NCBI RefSeq assembly: GCF_900101755.1
Contig: NZ_FNAE01000005.1
Coordinates: 62,001 to 126,000 of the forward strand
Direction of reading: 5' to 3'
Length of the DNA: 64,000 nt
From: Ectopseudomonas alcaliphila
Lineage (GTDB): Bacteria > Pseudomonadota > Gammaproteobacteria > Pseudomonadales > Pseudomonadaceae
Shown: piece after piece, positions 53,408-63,071 of the stretch
Numbering within the stretch: position 1 is the stretch's first letter
How the letters are laid out: each line of letters opens with the position of its first letter
The notes under the pieces: generated by a model
The model's input: only the letters and a program-made list of their open reading frames with translations
The model's database searches: none
What the model was told of the DNA's origin: nothing
Position numbers and translations under genes: made by a program

Positions 53408-54028
53408 ATGCCCTGCTCCCTGCTCGATCTGGCCACAGCCCGCGTCATGCCCTGGAAGAACGGCAGCGGCGAAACCCTGGAACTGGCCATCGCACCGCCG
53501 GGAGCCGGGCTGGAGGATTTCCAATGGCGCATCAGCAGCGCGCGGGTCGGCGCGGCGGGATCGTTCTCGAGCTTTGCCGACGTCGACCGCAGCCTGGCGT
53601 TGCTCACTGGCGCGGGCTTGCGCCTGCGGCGCGGCGACGGACGGGTCGAGGAGCTGCACGCCAGCGGCGCGGTGGCGGCGTTTCCCGGCGAGGAGGCGAT
53701 AACCGCGGAGCTGGTGGACGGCCCGGTCTGCGACCTCAACCTGATGACTCGGCGCGGCGCCTGGCGCCATCGCATTAAGTCCCTTCGGCTGCACGGGCAG
53801 CAGGAGGTGAAGAACGACACAGAACTGATGCTGCTCTGGTGTCAGGCCGGCACTGGCATCGAATGCCGGCTGCCGAGTGGGGAAAAGCGTTTGCTGGAAA
53901 GCGGCCAAGGGTTGCTGCTGGACAATCTGCCTGGCCTGCTTGAGCTGCATGCACAGCAACCTGCCCTGCTCTACCTGGCCAGCTTGCAGCGCGAGACCAG
54001 CGGTAGCCGGGCGGTCATCAAACCTTAA
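53408..54028 (+). CDS. hutD: HutD family protein
   Basis: 206 residues, AGGAGA before the ATG. The cupin-like HutD fold is indicated by RVMPWKNGSGETLELAIAPPG, FQWRISSARVGAAGSFSSFADVDRSLALLTGAGLRL and PVCDLNLMTRRGAW. HutD is thought to act as a governor that limits hut induction by binding formylglutamate or a related intermediate. It is divergent from hutI and shares the HutC sites. Confidence 0.92.
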   Translation: MPCSLLDLATARVMPWKNGSGETLELAIAPPGAGLEDFQWRISSARVGAAGSFSSFADVDRSLALLTGAGLRLRRGDGRVEELHASGAVAAFPGEEAITAELVDGPVCDLNLMTRRGAWRHRIKSLRLHGQQEVKNDTELMLLWCQAGTGIECRLPSGEKRLLESGQGLLLDNLPGLLELHAQQPALLYLASLQRETSGSRAVIKP

Positions 54029-54077
54029 CCGCGCGTCGCCAGCATCGAGCCATTGCTGCCCCAAGGGAGAATGGCTG

Positions 54078-55238
54078 ATGACCACCAATGCCGATGCTTT
54101 GACCGTCGAACCCTCGCTGCCGGCAACGCGCCAGTGGCTGTCCTGGCTGTTGGTGGTGGCGCTGATCTACTTGCTGCTGGCCGGCGTCGGCGCCATCGGC
54201 GACGGCTTCAAGGCCGCCACCGGCAACAACGCCCGTGAGCTGTTCGCCTTCGCCACCAACCCGTTGGTCGGCTTGATGATCGGCCTGGTGGCCACCGCGC
54301 TGATCCAGAGCTCCAGCACGGTGACCTCGATCATCGTCGGCATGGTCGCCGGCGGCCTGCCAATTCCCATCGCCATTCCCCTGATCATGGGCGCCAATAT
54401 CGGCACCTCGCTGACCAGCACCATCGTCAGCCTTGGCCATATCCGCAGTGGCGAGGAATTCCGCCGCGCCTTCTCGGCAGCCACGGTACACGATGCCTTC
54501 AACATCACCGCGGTGGCCATCATGCTGCCGCTGGAGCTGCTGTTCCGGCCGCTGCAGCGACTCTCCGAATCGCTCGCCGGTATGCTGGTCAGCGATGCCA
54601 GCGTCGACATGAAGAGCGTCAATTTCATGAAGACCCTGCTGTCGCCAGCCTCCGACCTGCTCAACGCCAGCGTCGGCTGGTTGCCCGGCGCGGTGTGGGG
54701 TGGCGTCGCGCTGATCCTGATCGGCGTGGCGATGATCCTGTTCGTGGTCACGGCCATCGGCAAGGTGCTGCGCAAGGTGATGGTCGGCCGCGCCAAGGAC
54801 ATCATGCACGCCAGCGTCGGCCGTGGTCCTATCTCGGGCATCGCCTCGGGCAGCGTGATCACCGTGCTGGTGCAGTCTTCCTCGACCACCACGGCGCTGA
54901 TCGTGCCGCTGGCCGGCACTGGCGTGTTCAGCCTCAAGCAGGTTTACCCCTTCACCCTTGGCACCAATATCGGCACCTGCGTCACGGCGCTGCTGGCGGC
55001 CACCGCGATCACCGGACCGACGGCGGAGGTGGCCATGCAGATCGCCCTGGTGCACCTGCTGTTCAACCTGCTGGGCATTCTCATCATCTACGCCCTGCCC
55101 TTCCTGCGTGGCGTGCCGCCAATGATCGCCGAAGGCCTGGCCACGCTGGCGCAGCGCAGCAAACTCTACGTGGTCGCCTACATCGCCGGCCTGTTCTTCG
55201 CCCTGCCCCTGCTGCTGATCGGCATCACCCAGCTCTGA
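54078..55238 (+). CDS. Na+/phosphate symporter (NptA/PNaS family)
   Basis: 386 residues from the ATG preceded by GGGAG. Two inverted repeats each carry the hallmark QSSS (ALIQSSSTVTSIIVGMVAGGLP and VLVQSSSTTTALIVPLAGTG), each followed by an N-I-G-T block (MGANIGTSLTSTIV, LGTNIGTCVTALLA). About eight membrane helices. It moves phosphate with sodium. It is followed by a coiled-coil gene and a PstS-like gene in the same direction, suggesting a phosphate-handling operon. Confidence 0.92.
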   Translation: MTTNADALTVEPSLPATRQWLSWLLVVALIYLLLAGVGAIGDGFKAATGNNARELFAFATNPLVGLMIGLVATALIQSSSTVTSIIVGMVAGGLPIPIAIPLIMGANIGTSLTSTIVSLGHIRSGEEFRRAFSAATVHDAFNITAVAIMLPLELLFRPLQRLSESLAGMLVSDASVDMKSVNFMKTLLSPASDLLNASVGWLPGAVWGGVALILIGVAMILFVVTAIGKVLRKVMVGRAKDIMHASVGRGPISGIASGSVITVLVQSSSTTTALIVPLAGTGVFSLKQVYPFTLGTNIGTCVTALLAATAITGPTAEVAMQIALVHLLFNLLGILIIYALPFLRGVPPMIAEGLATLAQRSKLYVVAYIAGLFFALPLLLIGITQL

Positions 55239-55256
55239 GCACGCCAAGGAGTCGCC

Positions 55257-55484
55257 ATGAAACATCAACCGAGTCGTCAGCAAACCCAGCAGCGCATCCA
55301 CGAACTGCGCGAGACCCTCAACGAGCTCGAGACGCAACTGGCCGGGATGGCGGTGCAGGAACAGGCCCAGCACGAACAGATCGAGCACCTCGACGACTAT
55401 ATCGACGCCGTCGACACCAAACTCAGCAGCCTGCAGCTGTTCTGGAATTCGCTCAAACAGGAATGGCGCAAGCCCAAGGCGTGA
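55257..55484 (+). CDS. Small coiled-coil protein
   Basis: 75 residues, GGAG before the ATG. Almost all helical with heptads (RIHELRETLNELETQLAGMAVQEQAQHEQIEHLDDYIDAVDTKLSSLQLFWNSLKQEW). No known domain. It lies 18 bases after the symporter gene and four bases before the PstS-like gene, so it is co-transcribed with phosphate-related genes. Confidence 0.75.
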   Translation: MKHQPSRQQTQQRIHELRETLNELETQLAGMAVQEQAQHEQIEHLDDYIDAVDTKLSSLQLFWNSLKQEWRKPKA

Positions 55485-55488
55485 TCCC

Positions 55489-56427
55489 ATGACGACTCAA
55501 CGCTCTCTCGGCAAGACCCTGCTCACCGGCCTCGCCGCCAGCCTGCTCTCCGCCTGCGGGGAGCCGACGACGACCGCGGCCACCGCCGAGCTGCACATCG
55601 ACGGCTCCAGCACGGTATTCCCGCTGACCCGAGAGGCGGCGCGACGCTTCGAACGCGGTGCGGCGAGCGAGCGTATCGAGGTGAATTTCTCCGGCACTGC
55701 GGCTGGGTTTCGCCGCTTCTGCGCCGGTGAGACCGACATCAGCAACGCCTCGCGGGAAATCAATGCCGAGGAGTTGGCCCAGTGCCAGGCCAACGGTGTC
55801 GACTTTCGCGTCCTGCCGCTGGCCATGGACGCCATCGCCGTGGTGGTCAACCCGGCCAACACCTGGGTCGATGCCATCAGCGTCGAAGAGCTGAAGAAAC
55901 TCTGGTCGCCGGCCGCGGAGAAGAAACTCAACAGCTGGCGCGACCTGCGCGAGGACTGGCCGGACACGCCCATCGTGCTGTTCGGCCGCGGCCAGGACTC
56001 CGGCACCTACGACGTATTCACCCAGGCCATCGTCGGCGCCACGCACAGCAGCCGACAGGACTATCAGGCCAGCGAAGACGAGGAATTTCTCGCCAAGGCC
56101 ATCGCCGCAGAGCCGAATGCCATTGGTTTCTTCGGCATCGGCGCCTACCACCGGCACTGGGACGAACTGAAGCTGGTCGCCGTCGACGCCGGCAACGGCG
56201 CGGTCTTCCCCACCCTGGAGACGGTCGCGCAGAACCAGTACCAGCCGCTGACACGCCCGCTGTTTCTCTACGTCAGCCAGCGCAGCCTGGCGGACAAGCC
56301 TTTGCTGGACAGCTTCCTGCGTCACTACCTGGACGGCCTGCCCGGCTGGATTCACTTCACCGGCTATATGCCGCTGGCCCGCGACAGCTACCGCAGCAGC
56401 CTGGAAGCCCTGAGCAAGGCGCCCTGA
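55489..56427 (+). CDS. PstS-like phosphate-binding lipoprotein
   Basis: 312 residues. The signal ends LLSAC (lipobox). The PstS_2-type binding fold shows IDGSSTVFPLTREAARRF, NFSGTAAGFRRFCAGETDISNASREI, FGRGQDSGTYDVFTQAIVG and AIGFFGIGAYHRHWDEL. The phosphate-contacting Ser/Thr, Arg and Asp positions of the family appear kept. No ABC permease genes are nearby, so it may serve a distant Pst system or act as a sensor. Confidence 0.88.
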   Translation: MTTQRSLGKTLLTGLAASLLSACGEPTTTAATAELHIDGSSTVFPLTREAARRFERGAASERIEVNFSGTAAGFRRFCAGETDISNASREINAEELAQCQANGVDFRVLPLAMDAIAVVVNPANTWVDAISVEELKKLWSPAAEKKLNSWRDLREDWPDTPIVLFGRGQDSGTYDVFTQAIVGATHSSRQDYQASEDEEFLAKAIAAEPNAIGFFGIGAYHRHWDELKLVAVDAGNGAVFPTLETVAQNQYQPLTRPLFLYVSQRSLADKPLLDSFLRHYLDGLPGWIHFTGYMPLARDSYRSSLEALSKAP

Positions 56428-56497
56428 GGCTGATCCGCAGGGGGCGCCACGCCCCTGTCCAGGCAGCCCCGCCGCGACCTGGACAACGAGCCGCACG

Positions 56498-57430
56498 CTA
56501 GTACCGCGACGGCACCAGCATGCTGTCCGGCACCGGCATGCGCAGATAGTCCGGGTTGTACACCCGTGCCGGCAGTTGCACCTGCGCTCGCGGCACCTGA
56601 TCGTAGGGAATCTGGCTGAGCAGATGGGCGATGCAGTTGAGCCGCGCGCGCTTCTTGTCGTCGGCCTCCACCACCCACCAGGGCGCTTCGGCGATATGGG
56701 TACGCTCGAGCATCACTTCCTTGGTCTGGGTATAGGCCTCCCAGCGCCGCCGCGACTCCAGGTCCATGGGGCTCAGCTTCCACTGCTTGAGCGGGTCGTG
56801 GATACGCGCCAGGAAGCGGCGGTTCTGCTCGTTGTCGGTGATGGAGAACCAGTACTTGATCAGCAGGATGCCGGAGCGCACCAGCATGCGCTCGAACTCC
56901 GGTACCGAGCGGAAGAACTCCTCGTACTCGGCATCGCTGCAAAAGCCCATGACCTTCTCGACGCCCGCGCGGTTGTACCAACTGCGGTCGAACAGCACCA
57001 TTTCACCGGCGGCGGGCAGGTGCGACACGTAGCGCTGGAAGTACCACTGGGTACGTTCGCGGTCGTTCGGCGCGGGCAGCGCCGCGACCCGGCAGATGCG
57101 CGGATTGAGACGCTGAGTGACGCGCTTGATCACGCCCCCCTTGCCGGCGGCGTCGCGCCCTTCGAACAGCACCACCACCTTGAGCTGGTTGTGCACCACC
57201 CAATCCTGCAGCTTGACCAGCTCGCCCTGCAGGCGCAGCAGTTCGGAGAAGTAGGTGCGCCGCGGCAGATCGCCCGGTTGTAGCGGTACGCCGCCTTCGG
57301 CGCGGGCGATCAGGCCATCCATGCGCGCATCGTCCAGCTCCATCTCCAGTTCCTCGTCAAGGCTGTCCTGGAACTCGGCCTGCAGCAACTGCTCATAGGC
57401 CTGTAACGAACTGTGCATCTGATCGGTCAT
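56498..57430 (-). CDS. ppk2: Polyphosphate kinase 2 (class I)
   Basis: 310 residues from MTDQMHSSL, with GGAG seven bases upstream; a longer in-frame upstream extension is not coding. Walker A is FEGRDAAGKGG, Walker B LFDRSWYNRAG, and the lid module includes NDRERTQWYFQRY. Single-domain PPK2 enzymes make GTP or ATP from polyphosphate and the diphosphate. It converges on the PstS-like gene across 70 bases, extending the phosphate theme of this stretch. Confidence 0.94.
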   Translation of the reverse strand: MTDQMHSSLQAYEQLLQAEFQDSLDEELEMELDDARMDGLIARAEGGVPLQPGDLPRRTYFSELLRLQGELVKLQDWVVHNQLKVVVLFEGRDAAGKGGVIKRVTQRLNPRICRVAALPAPNDRERTQWYFQRYVSHLPAAGEMVLFDRSWYNRAGVEKVMGFCSDAEYEEFFRSVPEFERMLVRSGILLIKYWFSITDNEQNRRFLARIHDPLKQWKLSPMDLESRRRWEAYTQTKEVMLERTHIAEAPWWVVEADDKKRARLNCIAHLLSQIPYDQVPRAQVQLPARVYNPDYLRMPVPDSMLVPSRY

Positions 57431-57550
57431 GGCGGCTCCTCGCTGGCGTGATTGCCCGACTGGGTCGCCACAGGCTAGCGAGCTGCAATGACAGGGGCGT
57501 GACCGGCCAAACCCGCCACGCACCGGGGGCTCACGGCGCGGAGCAGTACC

Positions 57551-57610
57551 GTAGCCCGGATGCAATCCGGGGGCGATCACGGCGACTCTCCCGGATTGCA
57601 TCCGGGCTAC
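57551..57610. repeat. GTAGCCCGGAT-type inverted repeat
   Basis: GTAGCCCGGATGCAATCCGG and CCCGGATTGCATCCGGGCTAC. It lies in the gap between ppk2 and the acyl-CoA dehydrogenase gene. Confidence 0.8.
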
Positions 57611-57634
57611 AAAGCGTCGCGACAAGCGCGCCCA

Positions 57635-57655
57635 GTAGGGTGCGCCGCGCGCACC
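57635..57655. repeat. GTAGGGTGCGC repeat unit
   Basis: GTAGGGTGCGCCGCGCGCAC followed by C, the same family as at 34419 and 43572. Confidence 0.7.
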
Positions 57656-57670
57656 AGAGGTCCAGAACGC

Positions 57671-57697
57671 AAAAACCCCGGCACAAGGCCGGGGCTT
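57671..57697 (-). terminator. Terminator of the first acyl-CoA dehydrogenase gene
   Basis: On the minus strand GCCCCGGC pairs with GCCGGGG around a short loop, then TTTTT. It starts 21 bases after the stop codon. Confidence 0.8.
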
Positions 57698-57717
57698 TCG
57701 GGTGGTGCCGGAGGCGC

Positions 57718-59496
57718 TTAGAACTGCGCGGCATCGAGCAGATACAGCGACTCGCTGCCCGCCTTGACCGATGCGCTCAGCGAGTGGATGCGCGGCAGCA
57801 GGCGGGCGAAGTAGAAGCGCGCGGTGCCCAGCTTGCTGGCGTAGAACTCGTCCTGCCCTTCCTTGCCCAGCGCGGCACGTGCCATCAGCGCCCACATGTA
57901 GGCGTAGGCGGTGTAGCCGAACACGTGCAGGTATTCCACCGAGGCCGCACCGATTTCGTTGGGGTTGCCCTTGGCGCGGTCCAGTACCCAGGCGGTCAAC
58001 TCATCCAGGTTCTGCACGGCGGCTGCCAGCGGCTTGGTGAACTCATCGAGATTGGCATCGGCCGAAGCGACGAAGACTTTGATCTCGTCGGCCAGGTGCT
58101 TGTAGAAGCTGCCGCCGCTGCCGACGATCTTGCGCCCCATCAGGTCCAGCGACTGGATGCCGTTGGTGCCTTCGTAGATCTGGGTGATGCGGCAGTCGCG
58201 CACCAGTTGCTCCTGGCCCCACTCGCGGATGAAGCCGTGACCGCCGAAGATCTGCTGGCCGTGCACGGTGGTCTCCAGCGCCATGTCGGTGAGGAAGGCC
58301 TTGGCCACCGGGGTCAGCAGCGCCACCAGTTCGTCGGCGCGCTTGGCGGTTGCCTTGTCCTCGCTGTACTTGGCAGTGTCCAGCTGCATGGCGACGTAGC
58401 TGGAGAAGGCGCGGCCGCCCTCGTTCAGTGCTTTCATGGTCAGCAGCATGCGACGCACGTCCGGGTGCACGATGATCGGGTCGGCAGCCTTGTCCTTGGC
58501 GACCGGACCGGTCGGTGCGCGGCTCTGGATACGCTCGCGGGCGTACTCGATGGCGCTCTGATAGCTGCGCTCGCCCAGGGCCAGGCCCTGGATGCCAACG
58601 CCCAGGCGCTCGTAGTTCATCATGGTGAACATGGCATTGAGGCCCTTGTTCACTTCGCCAACCAGATAGCCGATGGCGCCGTCGAAGTTCATCACGCAGG
58701 TGGCCGAAGCCTTGATGCCCATCTTGTGCTCGATGGAGCCGCAGCCCAGAGCATTGTTCTCGCCCAGCGAGCCGTCGGCATTGACCATGACCTTGGGCAC
58801 GATGAACAGCGAGATACCTTTCGGGCCAGCCGGCGCGTCGGGCAGCTTGGCCAGCACCAGGTGGATGATGTTCTCGGTCAGGTCGTGCTCGCCACCGGTG
58901 ATGAAGATCTTGGTGCCGCTGATCTTGTAACTGCCATCGGCCTGGGGCTCGGCCTTGGTACGGATGATGCCCAGATCGGTGCCGGCATGCGGTTCGGTCA
59001 GACACATGGAGCCGGCCCAGACGCCGGCGTACATGTTCGGCAGGTACTGCGCCTTGAGCTCTTCGCTGGCGTGGTTGAGGATCGACAGGCAGGCGCCAGC
59101 GGTCAGCATCGGGTACAGGCCGAAGGACAGGTTGGCCGAGTTGACCATTTCCTCGACCTGGGCGCCGATCACCTTGGGCATGCCCATACCGCCGAACTCC
59201 GGCGAACCGCCTACGCCGACCCAGCCACCCTCGGCGTAGGTCTGGTAGGCCTCGGGGAAGCCGGCCGGGGTTTTCACCGCGCCGTTGTCCCAGGAGCAGC
59301 CTTCTTCGTCACCGCTGCGGTTCAGCGGCGCGATGCTACCTGCGGTGACCTTGCCGGCCTCTTCCAGGATGGCGCTGGCGGTATCGGCATCGACCACCTC
59401 GGCCAGGGCCGGCAGCTCGGCCCAGAGCTTGGAGACTTCGAATACTTCATTGAGCACGAAGCGCATGTCGCGCAGGGGGGCTTTGTAATCGGCCAT
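57718..59496 (-). CDS. Long-chain-type acyl-CoA dehydrogenase (PA0506-like)
   Basis: 592 residues, longer than medium-chain enzymes because of a C-terminal extension (DUF-type, from about 470). The N-terminus [18 protein letters not shown] is shared with its paralogue at 61097. FAD and substrate motifs include [43 protein letters not shown] and QIYEGTNGIQSLDLMGRKI; the catalytic Glu is expected in the QIYEGTNG segment. It catalyses the first oxidation of beta-oxidation. A terminator follows. Confidence 0.94.
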   Translation of the reverse strand: MADYKAPLRDMRFVLNEVFEVSKLWAELPALAEVVDADTASAILEEAGKVTAGSIAPLNRSGDEEGCSWDNGAVKTPAGFPEAYQTYAEGGWVGVGGSPEFGGMGMPKVIGAQVEEMVNSANLSFGLYPMLTAGACLSILNHASEELKAQYLPNMYAGVWAGSMCLTEPHAGTDLGIIRTKAEPQADGSYKISGTKIFITGGEHDLTENIIHLVLAKLPDAPAGPKGISLFIVPKVMVNADGSLGENNALGCGSIEHKMGIKASATCVMNFDGAIGYLVGEVNKGLNAMFTMMNYERLGVGIQGLALGERSYQSAIEYARERIQSRAPTGPVAKDKAADPIIVHPDVRRMLLTMKALNEGGRAFSSYVAMQLDTAKYSEDKATAKRADELVALLTPVAKAFLTDMALETTVHGQQIFGGHGFIREWGQEQLVRDCRITQIYEGTNGIQSLDLMGRKIVGSGGSFYKHLADEIKVFVASADANLDEFTKPLAAAVQNLDELTAWVLDRAKGNPNEIGAASVEYLHVFGYTAYAYMWALMARAALGKEGQDEFYASKLGTARFYFARLLPRIHSLSASVKAGSESLYLLDAAQF

Positions 59497-59661
59497 GACA
59501 CATCCTCGAAAAACGGACTTACGTGGGAGGGCCGAGTTTACTTGAACAACTTTATAGACACATAGGGTCTTGTTGTGACCAATAATTCACGCAAGGTCAC
59601 TAACTGTCTGATTGACGAAGGGCAAGGGAAACCCCTGCCGACCGCTCGTCTGCCAGCACAG

Positions 59662-60981
59662 CTATTCGCGCCCGGCGGCCAGCTTCACGGCCCCTCGCCG
59701 CTGGCCGGCGCTACGGATGCAATTGCGCCCGGCGGCCTTGGCGCTGTACAGCGCCTTGTCCGCCTCCTTGATCACTTCCTGTGGGCTGCGCTGCTCGGCC
59801 TGACGCTCGGCGACACCCATGCTCACGGTCACCGACACTTCGCTGGCGGCCTTGCCGGCCCGGCGCTGCTTGCCCTGCCGATCATCGCGCGGACGGCTCT
59901 GCGGGTCGCGCAGTTGCATGCGGTACTGCTCGATGGCCATACGCACCGCCTCGATGTGCGGCATGCATTGCTCCACGCTCTTGCCGGGAAACAGCAAGGT
60001 GAACTCCTCACCGCCATAACGGTAGGCCTTGCCGCCACCGCCCACCTTGCGCAGCTGACCAGCGACCAGACGCAGCACCTGATCCCCCACATCATGGCCG
60101 TGGGTATCGTTGAATTTCTTGAAGTGGTCGACATCGACCATGGCGATCACATAATCGCGCCCCAGGCGCTGCAGGCGCTCGTTGAGCGCCCGTCGCCCAG
60201 GCAACCCGGTGAGTTCGTCACGGAAGGCCATCTGGTAGGCCTCGTGCGCCACGGCAGCCACCAGCATGAGCATCACCATGCTGATCATCACCTGCAACGC
60301 GTTGGCCAGGATGAACACCTGCGGCAACATCCACAGCAGGCCGCACAAACCCACCCATTGCGCCGCGTGCAGCGGCCTGGGCTTGCGCAGGTACTGCACC
60401 GACAGAGCGATGAAGGCCAAAAGGAACGCCAGATAGACCAGCTGCGCCAGGTTCATCCAGGTGCCATGCAGCGACGGCCAGTGAATCTGTGCCAGCCAGT
60501 CGGCGATACCCTGTGGATAACGGCGCGCCAAGCCGAAGGCCACCGCGCTGACCGCCAGCAGGACCAGGGCGCGAGCGAGCATGTCCTGCGCCAGGTGCGA
60601 GCGCTCCTCCCAGCAGCCGTAAAGGGCGTAGAGCAGCGGCAGCAACAGGCAGATCAGATGGAAGACCAGAGCCGCATCGTCGCGTATCTGGCCATTGTCA
60701 CGGAAGTGATCGACCTGGATATCCAGCAGGAAGTAGCCGACATACAGCACCAGCAGCAGAAACACTTCGCGCTGGCGGCCATAGACCAGACAGAACGCAC
60801 CGCCAAGCAGCAACAGCAGCGTCGGCAATACATTGAACAGGGAGATGAAGAACTCGCTCAGCACTGGCAGCAGAGCAGCCACGATCGCACCGGCTAGCAA
60901 GGGCAGCGACGAGAAGAAGTGACTGAGGCGCAGATTGGCCGGACGGATCACGCTGACATCCTGGGCGAGAGATGAAGGCAT
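59662..60981 (-). CDS. Membrane diguanylate cyclase without I-site
   Basis: 439 residues. About eight hydrophobic helices (25-235) precede a GGDEF domain whose A-site is GGEEF (YRYGGEEFTLLFPG). The RxxD inhibition site is absent at the usual position (GGGGKA instead), so product inhibition by that route is not expected. An unusual basic insert (about 370-390, RPRDDRQGKQRRAG) interrupts the C-terminal part of the domain. It lies between two acyl-CoA dehydrogenase paralogues on the same strand. Confidence 0.9.
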   Translation of the reverse strand: MPSSLAQDVSVIRPANLRLSHFFSSLPLLAGAIVAALLPVLSEFFISLFNVLPTLLLLLGGAFCLVYGRQREVFLLLVLYVGYFLLDIQVDHFRDNGQIRDDAALVFHLICLLLPLLYALYGCWEERSHLAQDMLARALVLLAVSAVAFGLARRYPQGIADWLAQIHWPSLHGTWMNLAQLVYLAFLLAFIALSVQYLRKPRPLHAAQWVGLCGLLWMLPQVFILANALQVMISMVMLMLVAAVAHEAYQMAFRDELTGLPGRRALNERLQRLGRDYVIAMVDVDHFKKFNDTHGHDVGDQVLRLVAGQLRKVGGGGKAYRYGGEEFTLLFPGKSVEQCMPHIEAVRMAIEQYRMQLRDPQSRPRDDRQGKQRRAGKAASEVSVTVSMGVAERQAEQRSPQEVIKEADKALYSAKAAGRNCIRSAGQRRGAVKLAAGRE

Positions 60982-61043
60982 TCTGCCTGCTTCGCCTGTT
61001 GAAAACAGCGACAGGATGCGACATTCCCTTCAGTACCCGGCGC

Positions 61044-61078
61044 AAAAACGACAACGCCGCCCCGAGGGGCGGCGTTGT
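61044..61078 (-). terminator. Terminator of the second acyl-CoA dehydrogenase gene
   Basis: A stem of about 12 bp (ACAACGCCGCCCC / GGGGCGGCGTTGT) is followed on the minus strand by CGTTTTT. It starts 19 bases after the stop codon and separates the gene from the cyclase downstream. Confidence 0.85.
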
Positions 61079-61096
61079 TATTCAACCGAACCGGAC

Positions 61097-62902
61097 TCAG
61101 AAGCCGAGCGCGAAGTGCTCTTCTTCCATCTCCATCAGGTTGCTGGCGCCCGACAGCATGGCTTCGACATGCGTGCGGGTGCGCGGCAGGATGCGCGCGA
61201 AGTAGAAGCGAGCGGTCTGCAGCTTGGCCTTGTAGAAAGCCTCGTCGCCAGTACCGGCAGCCAGCTTCTCGGCAGCCAGACGCGCCATGTCGGCCCAGAA
61301 GTAGGCCAGGCAGGCATAGCCGGAGTACATCAGGTAGTCCACGGAAGCGGCACCGACTTCCTCGCGATCTTTCATCGCGGCCATGCCGATCTTCATGGTG
61401 ATGTCGCCCCACTCCTTGTTCAGCTTGGCCAGAGGCTCGACGAATTCCTTGACGGAGTCGTTGCCTTCGTTGGCCTGGCAGAACTTGTGCACGATCTTGG
61501 TGAAGTTCTTCAGAGCGCCGCCCTGAGTCATCAGCACCTTGCGGCCCAGCAGGTCGAGCGCCTGAACGCCGGTGGTGCCTTCGTACATCATCGAGATGCG
61601 GCAGTCGCGCAGGTTCTGCTCCATGCCCCACTCGCTGATGAAGCCGTGGCCACCGTAGATCTGCATGCCGTGGGAAGCGGCTTCGAAGCCCACTTCGGTC
61701 ATGAAGGCCTTGGCGATCGGCGTCAGGAAAGCCAGCAGTTCGTCGGCGGCTTTCTTCTCTTCTTCGTCCTGGCTGTGCTGAACGATGTCCACCTGCTTGG
61801 CGGTGAAGTAGACCATGGCGCGGTTGCCTTCGGCGAACGCCTTCATGGTCAGCAGCATGCGACGCACGTCCGGATGCACGATGATCGGGTCAGCGGCTTT
61901 TTCCGGCGCTTTCGGGCCAGTCAGCGAACGCATCTGCAGACGCTCGCGAGCGTACTTGATGCCACCCTGGAAGCCGACTTCGGCATGGGCAAGGCCTTGC
62001 AGCGCGGTACCCAGACGAGCGGTGTTCATGAAGGTGAACATGCAGTTCAGGCCTTTGTTGGCCGGGCCAATCAGGTAGCCGGTGGCGCCATCGAAATTCA
62101 TCACGCAGGTGGCGTTACCGTGGATGCCCATCTTGTGCTCGATGGAACCGCAGGAAACCGCGTTGCGCTCGCCTACGCCACCTTCGGCGTTGGGCAGGAA
62201 CTTCGGCACGATGAACAGCGAGATACCTTTGGTACCGGCCGGTGCATCGGGCAGGCGGGCCAGAACGATATGGACGATGTTGTCGGCCATGTCGTGCTCA
62301 CCAGCGGAAATGAAGATCTTGGTGCCGGAGACCTTGTAGCTGCCATCGGCCTGCGGTTCGGCCTTGGTGCGCAGCATGCCCAGGTCGGTGCCGCAATGCG
62401 GCTCGGTCAGGCACATGGTGCCGGTCCATTCACCGGAAACCAGTTTGGTCAGGTAGGTGTGCTTCTGCTCGTCGGTACCGTGAGCACCGATGGTGTTCAT
62501 CGCGCCATGGCTCAGGCCCGGGTACATGCCCCAGGACCAGTTGGCCGAACCGACCATCTCGCTGACAGCCAGGCCGAGCGACTCAGGCAGGCCCTGGCCG
62601 CCATGCTCGACGTCATGGGCCAGGCTCGGCCAGCCGCCTTCGACGAACTGCTGATAAGCCTCTTTGAAGCCGGTCGGGGTTTTCACGCCGGATTCGCTCC
62701 AGGTGCAGCCCTCGGTGTCACCCACACGGTTCAGCGGCGACAGCACCTGCTCGCAGAACTTGGCGCCTTCTTCGAGGATGGCGTCGACCATGTCCGGAGT
62801 GGCGTCCTGGCAGCCAGGCAGGCTCTGGTAGTGCGCTTCATAGCCCAGCAGCTCGTCACGAACGAAACGAATGTCACGCAAGGGGGCCTTGTAGTCAGGC
62901 AT
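61097..62902 (-). CDS. Long-chain-type acyl-CoA dehydrogenase (PA0506/PA0508-like)
   Basis: 601 residues from [19 protein letters not shown]; upstream in-frame codons to 62989 are not conserved in the paralogue. It has [68 protein letters not shown] and [19 protein letters not shown], plus the C-terminal extension. It is clearly a duplicate of the gene at 57718. Both probably act on long or medium acyl-CoAs; their specificities cannot be separated here. Confidence 0.95.
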   Translation of the reverse strand: MPDYKAPLRDIRFVRDELLGYEAHYQSLPGCQDATPDMVDAILEEGAKFCEQVLSPLNRVGDTEGCTWSESGVKTPTGFKEAYQQFVEGGWPSLAHDVEHGGQGLPESLGLAVSEMVGSANWSWGMYPGLSHGAMNTIGAHGTDEQKHTYLTKLVSGEWTGTMCLTEPHCGTDLGMLRTKAEPQADGSYKVSGTKIFISAGEHDMADNIVHIVLARLPDAPAGTKGISLFIVPKFLPNAEGGVGERNAVSCGSIEHKMGIHGNATCVMNFDGATGYLIGPANKGLNCMFTFMNTARLGTALQGLAHAEVGFQGGIKYARERLQMRSLTGPKAPEKAADPIIVHPDVRRMLLTMKAFAEGNRAMVYFTAKQVDIVQHSQDEEEKKAADELLAFLTPIAKAFMTEVGFEAASHGMQIYGGHGFISEWGMEQNLRDCRISMMYEGTTGVQALDLLGRKVLMTQGGALKNFTKIVHKFCQANEGNDSVKEFVEPLAKLNKEWGDITMKIGMAAMKDREEVGAASVDYLMYSGYACLAYFWADMARLAAEKLAAGTGDEAFYKAKLQTARFYFARILPRTRTHVEAMLSGASNLMEMEEEHFALGF

Positions 62903-63071
62903 AACGGTAAACCTCTGCGGTGGATTCCTAGTAGTTGGGGTGACCGTCTTGGCGGTCGCTCTCGGGATCACTCCCGGCTGCCTGGCCACGAGGCTGCGGC
63001 CGAAGCAATCAAACAGGCGTTTGAAACATACGTTTACGCCACCCCCTTGTCAAGCGCTGCCAATCGGCCGG

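Noticed and set aside
57448..59565. 705-codon plus-strand frame opposite the first acyl-CoA dehydrogenase gene
   Set aside because: Its composition (Val/His/Gln/Gly) is the complement of the dehydrogenase codons; no family match.
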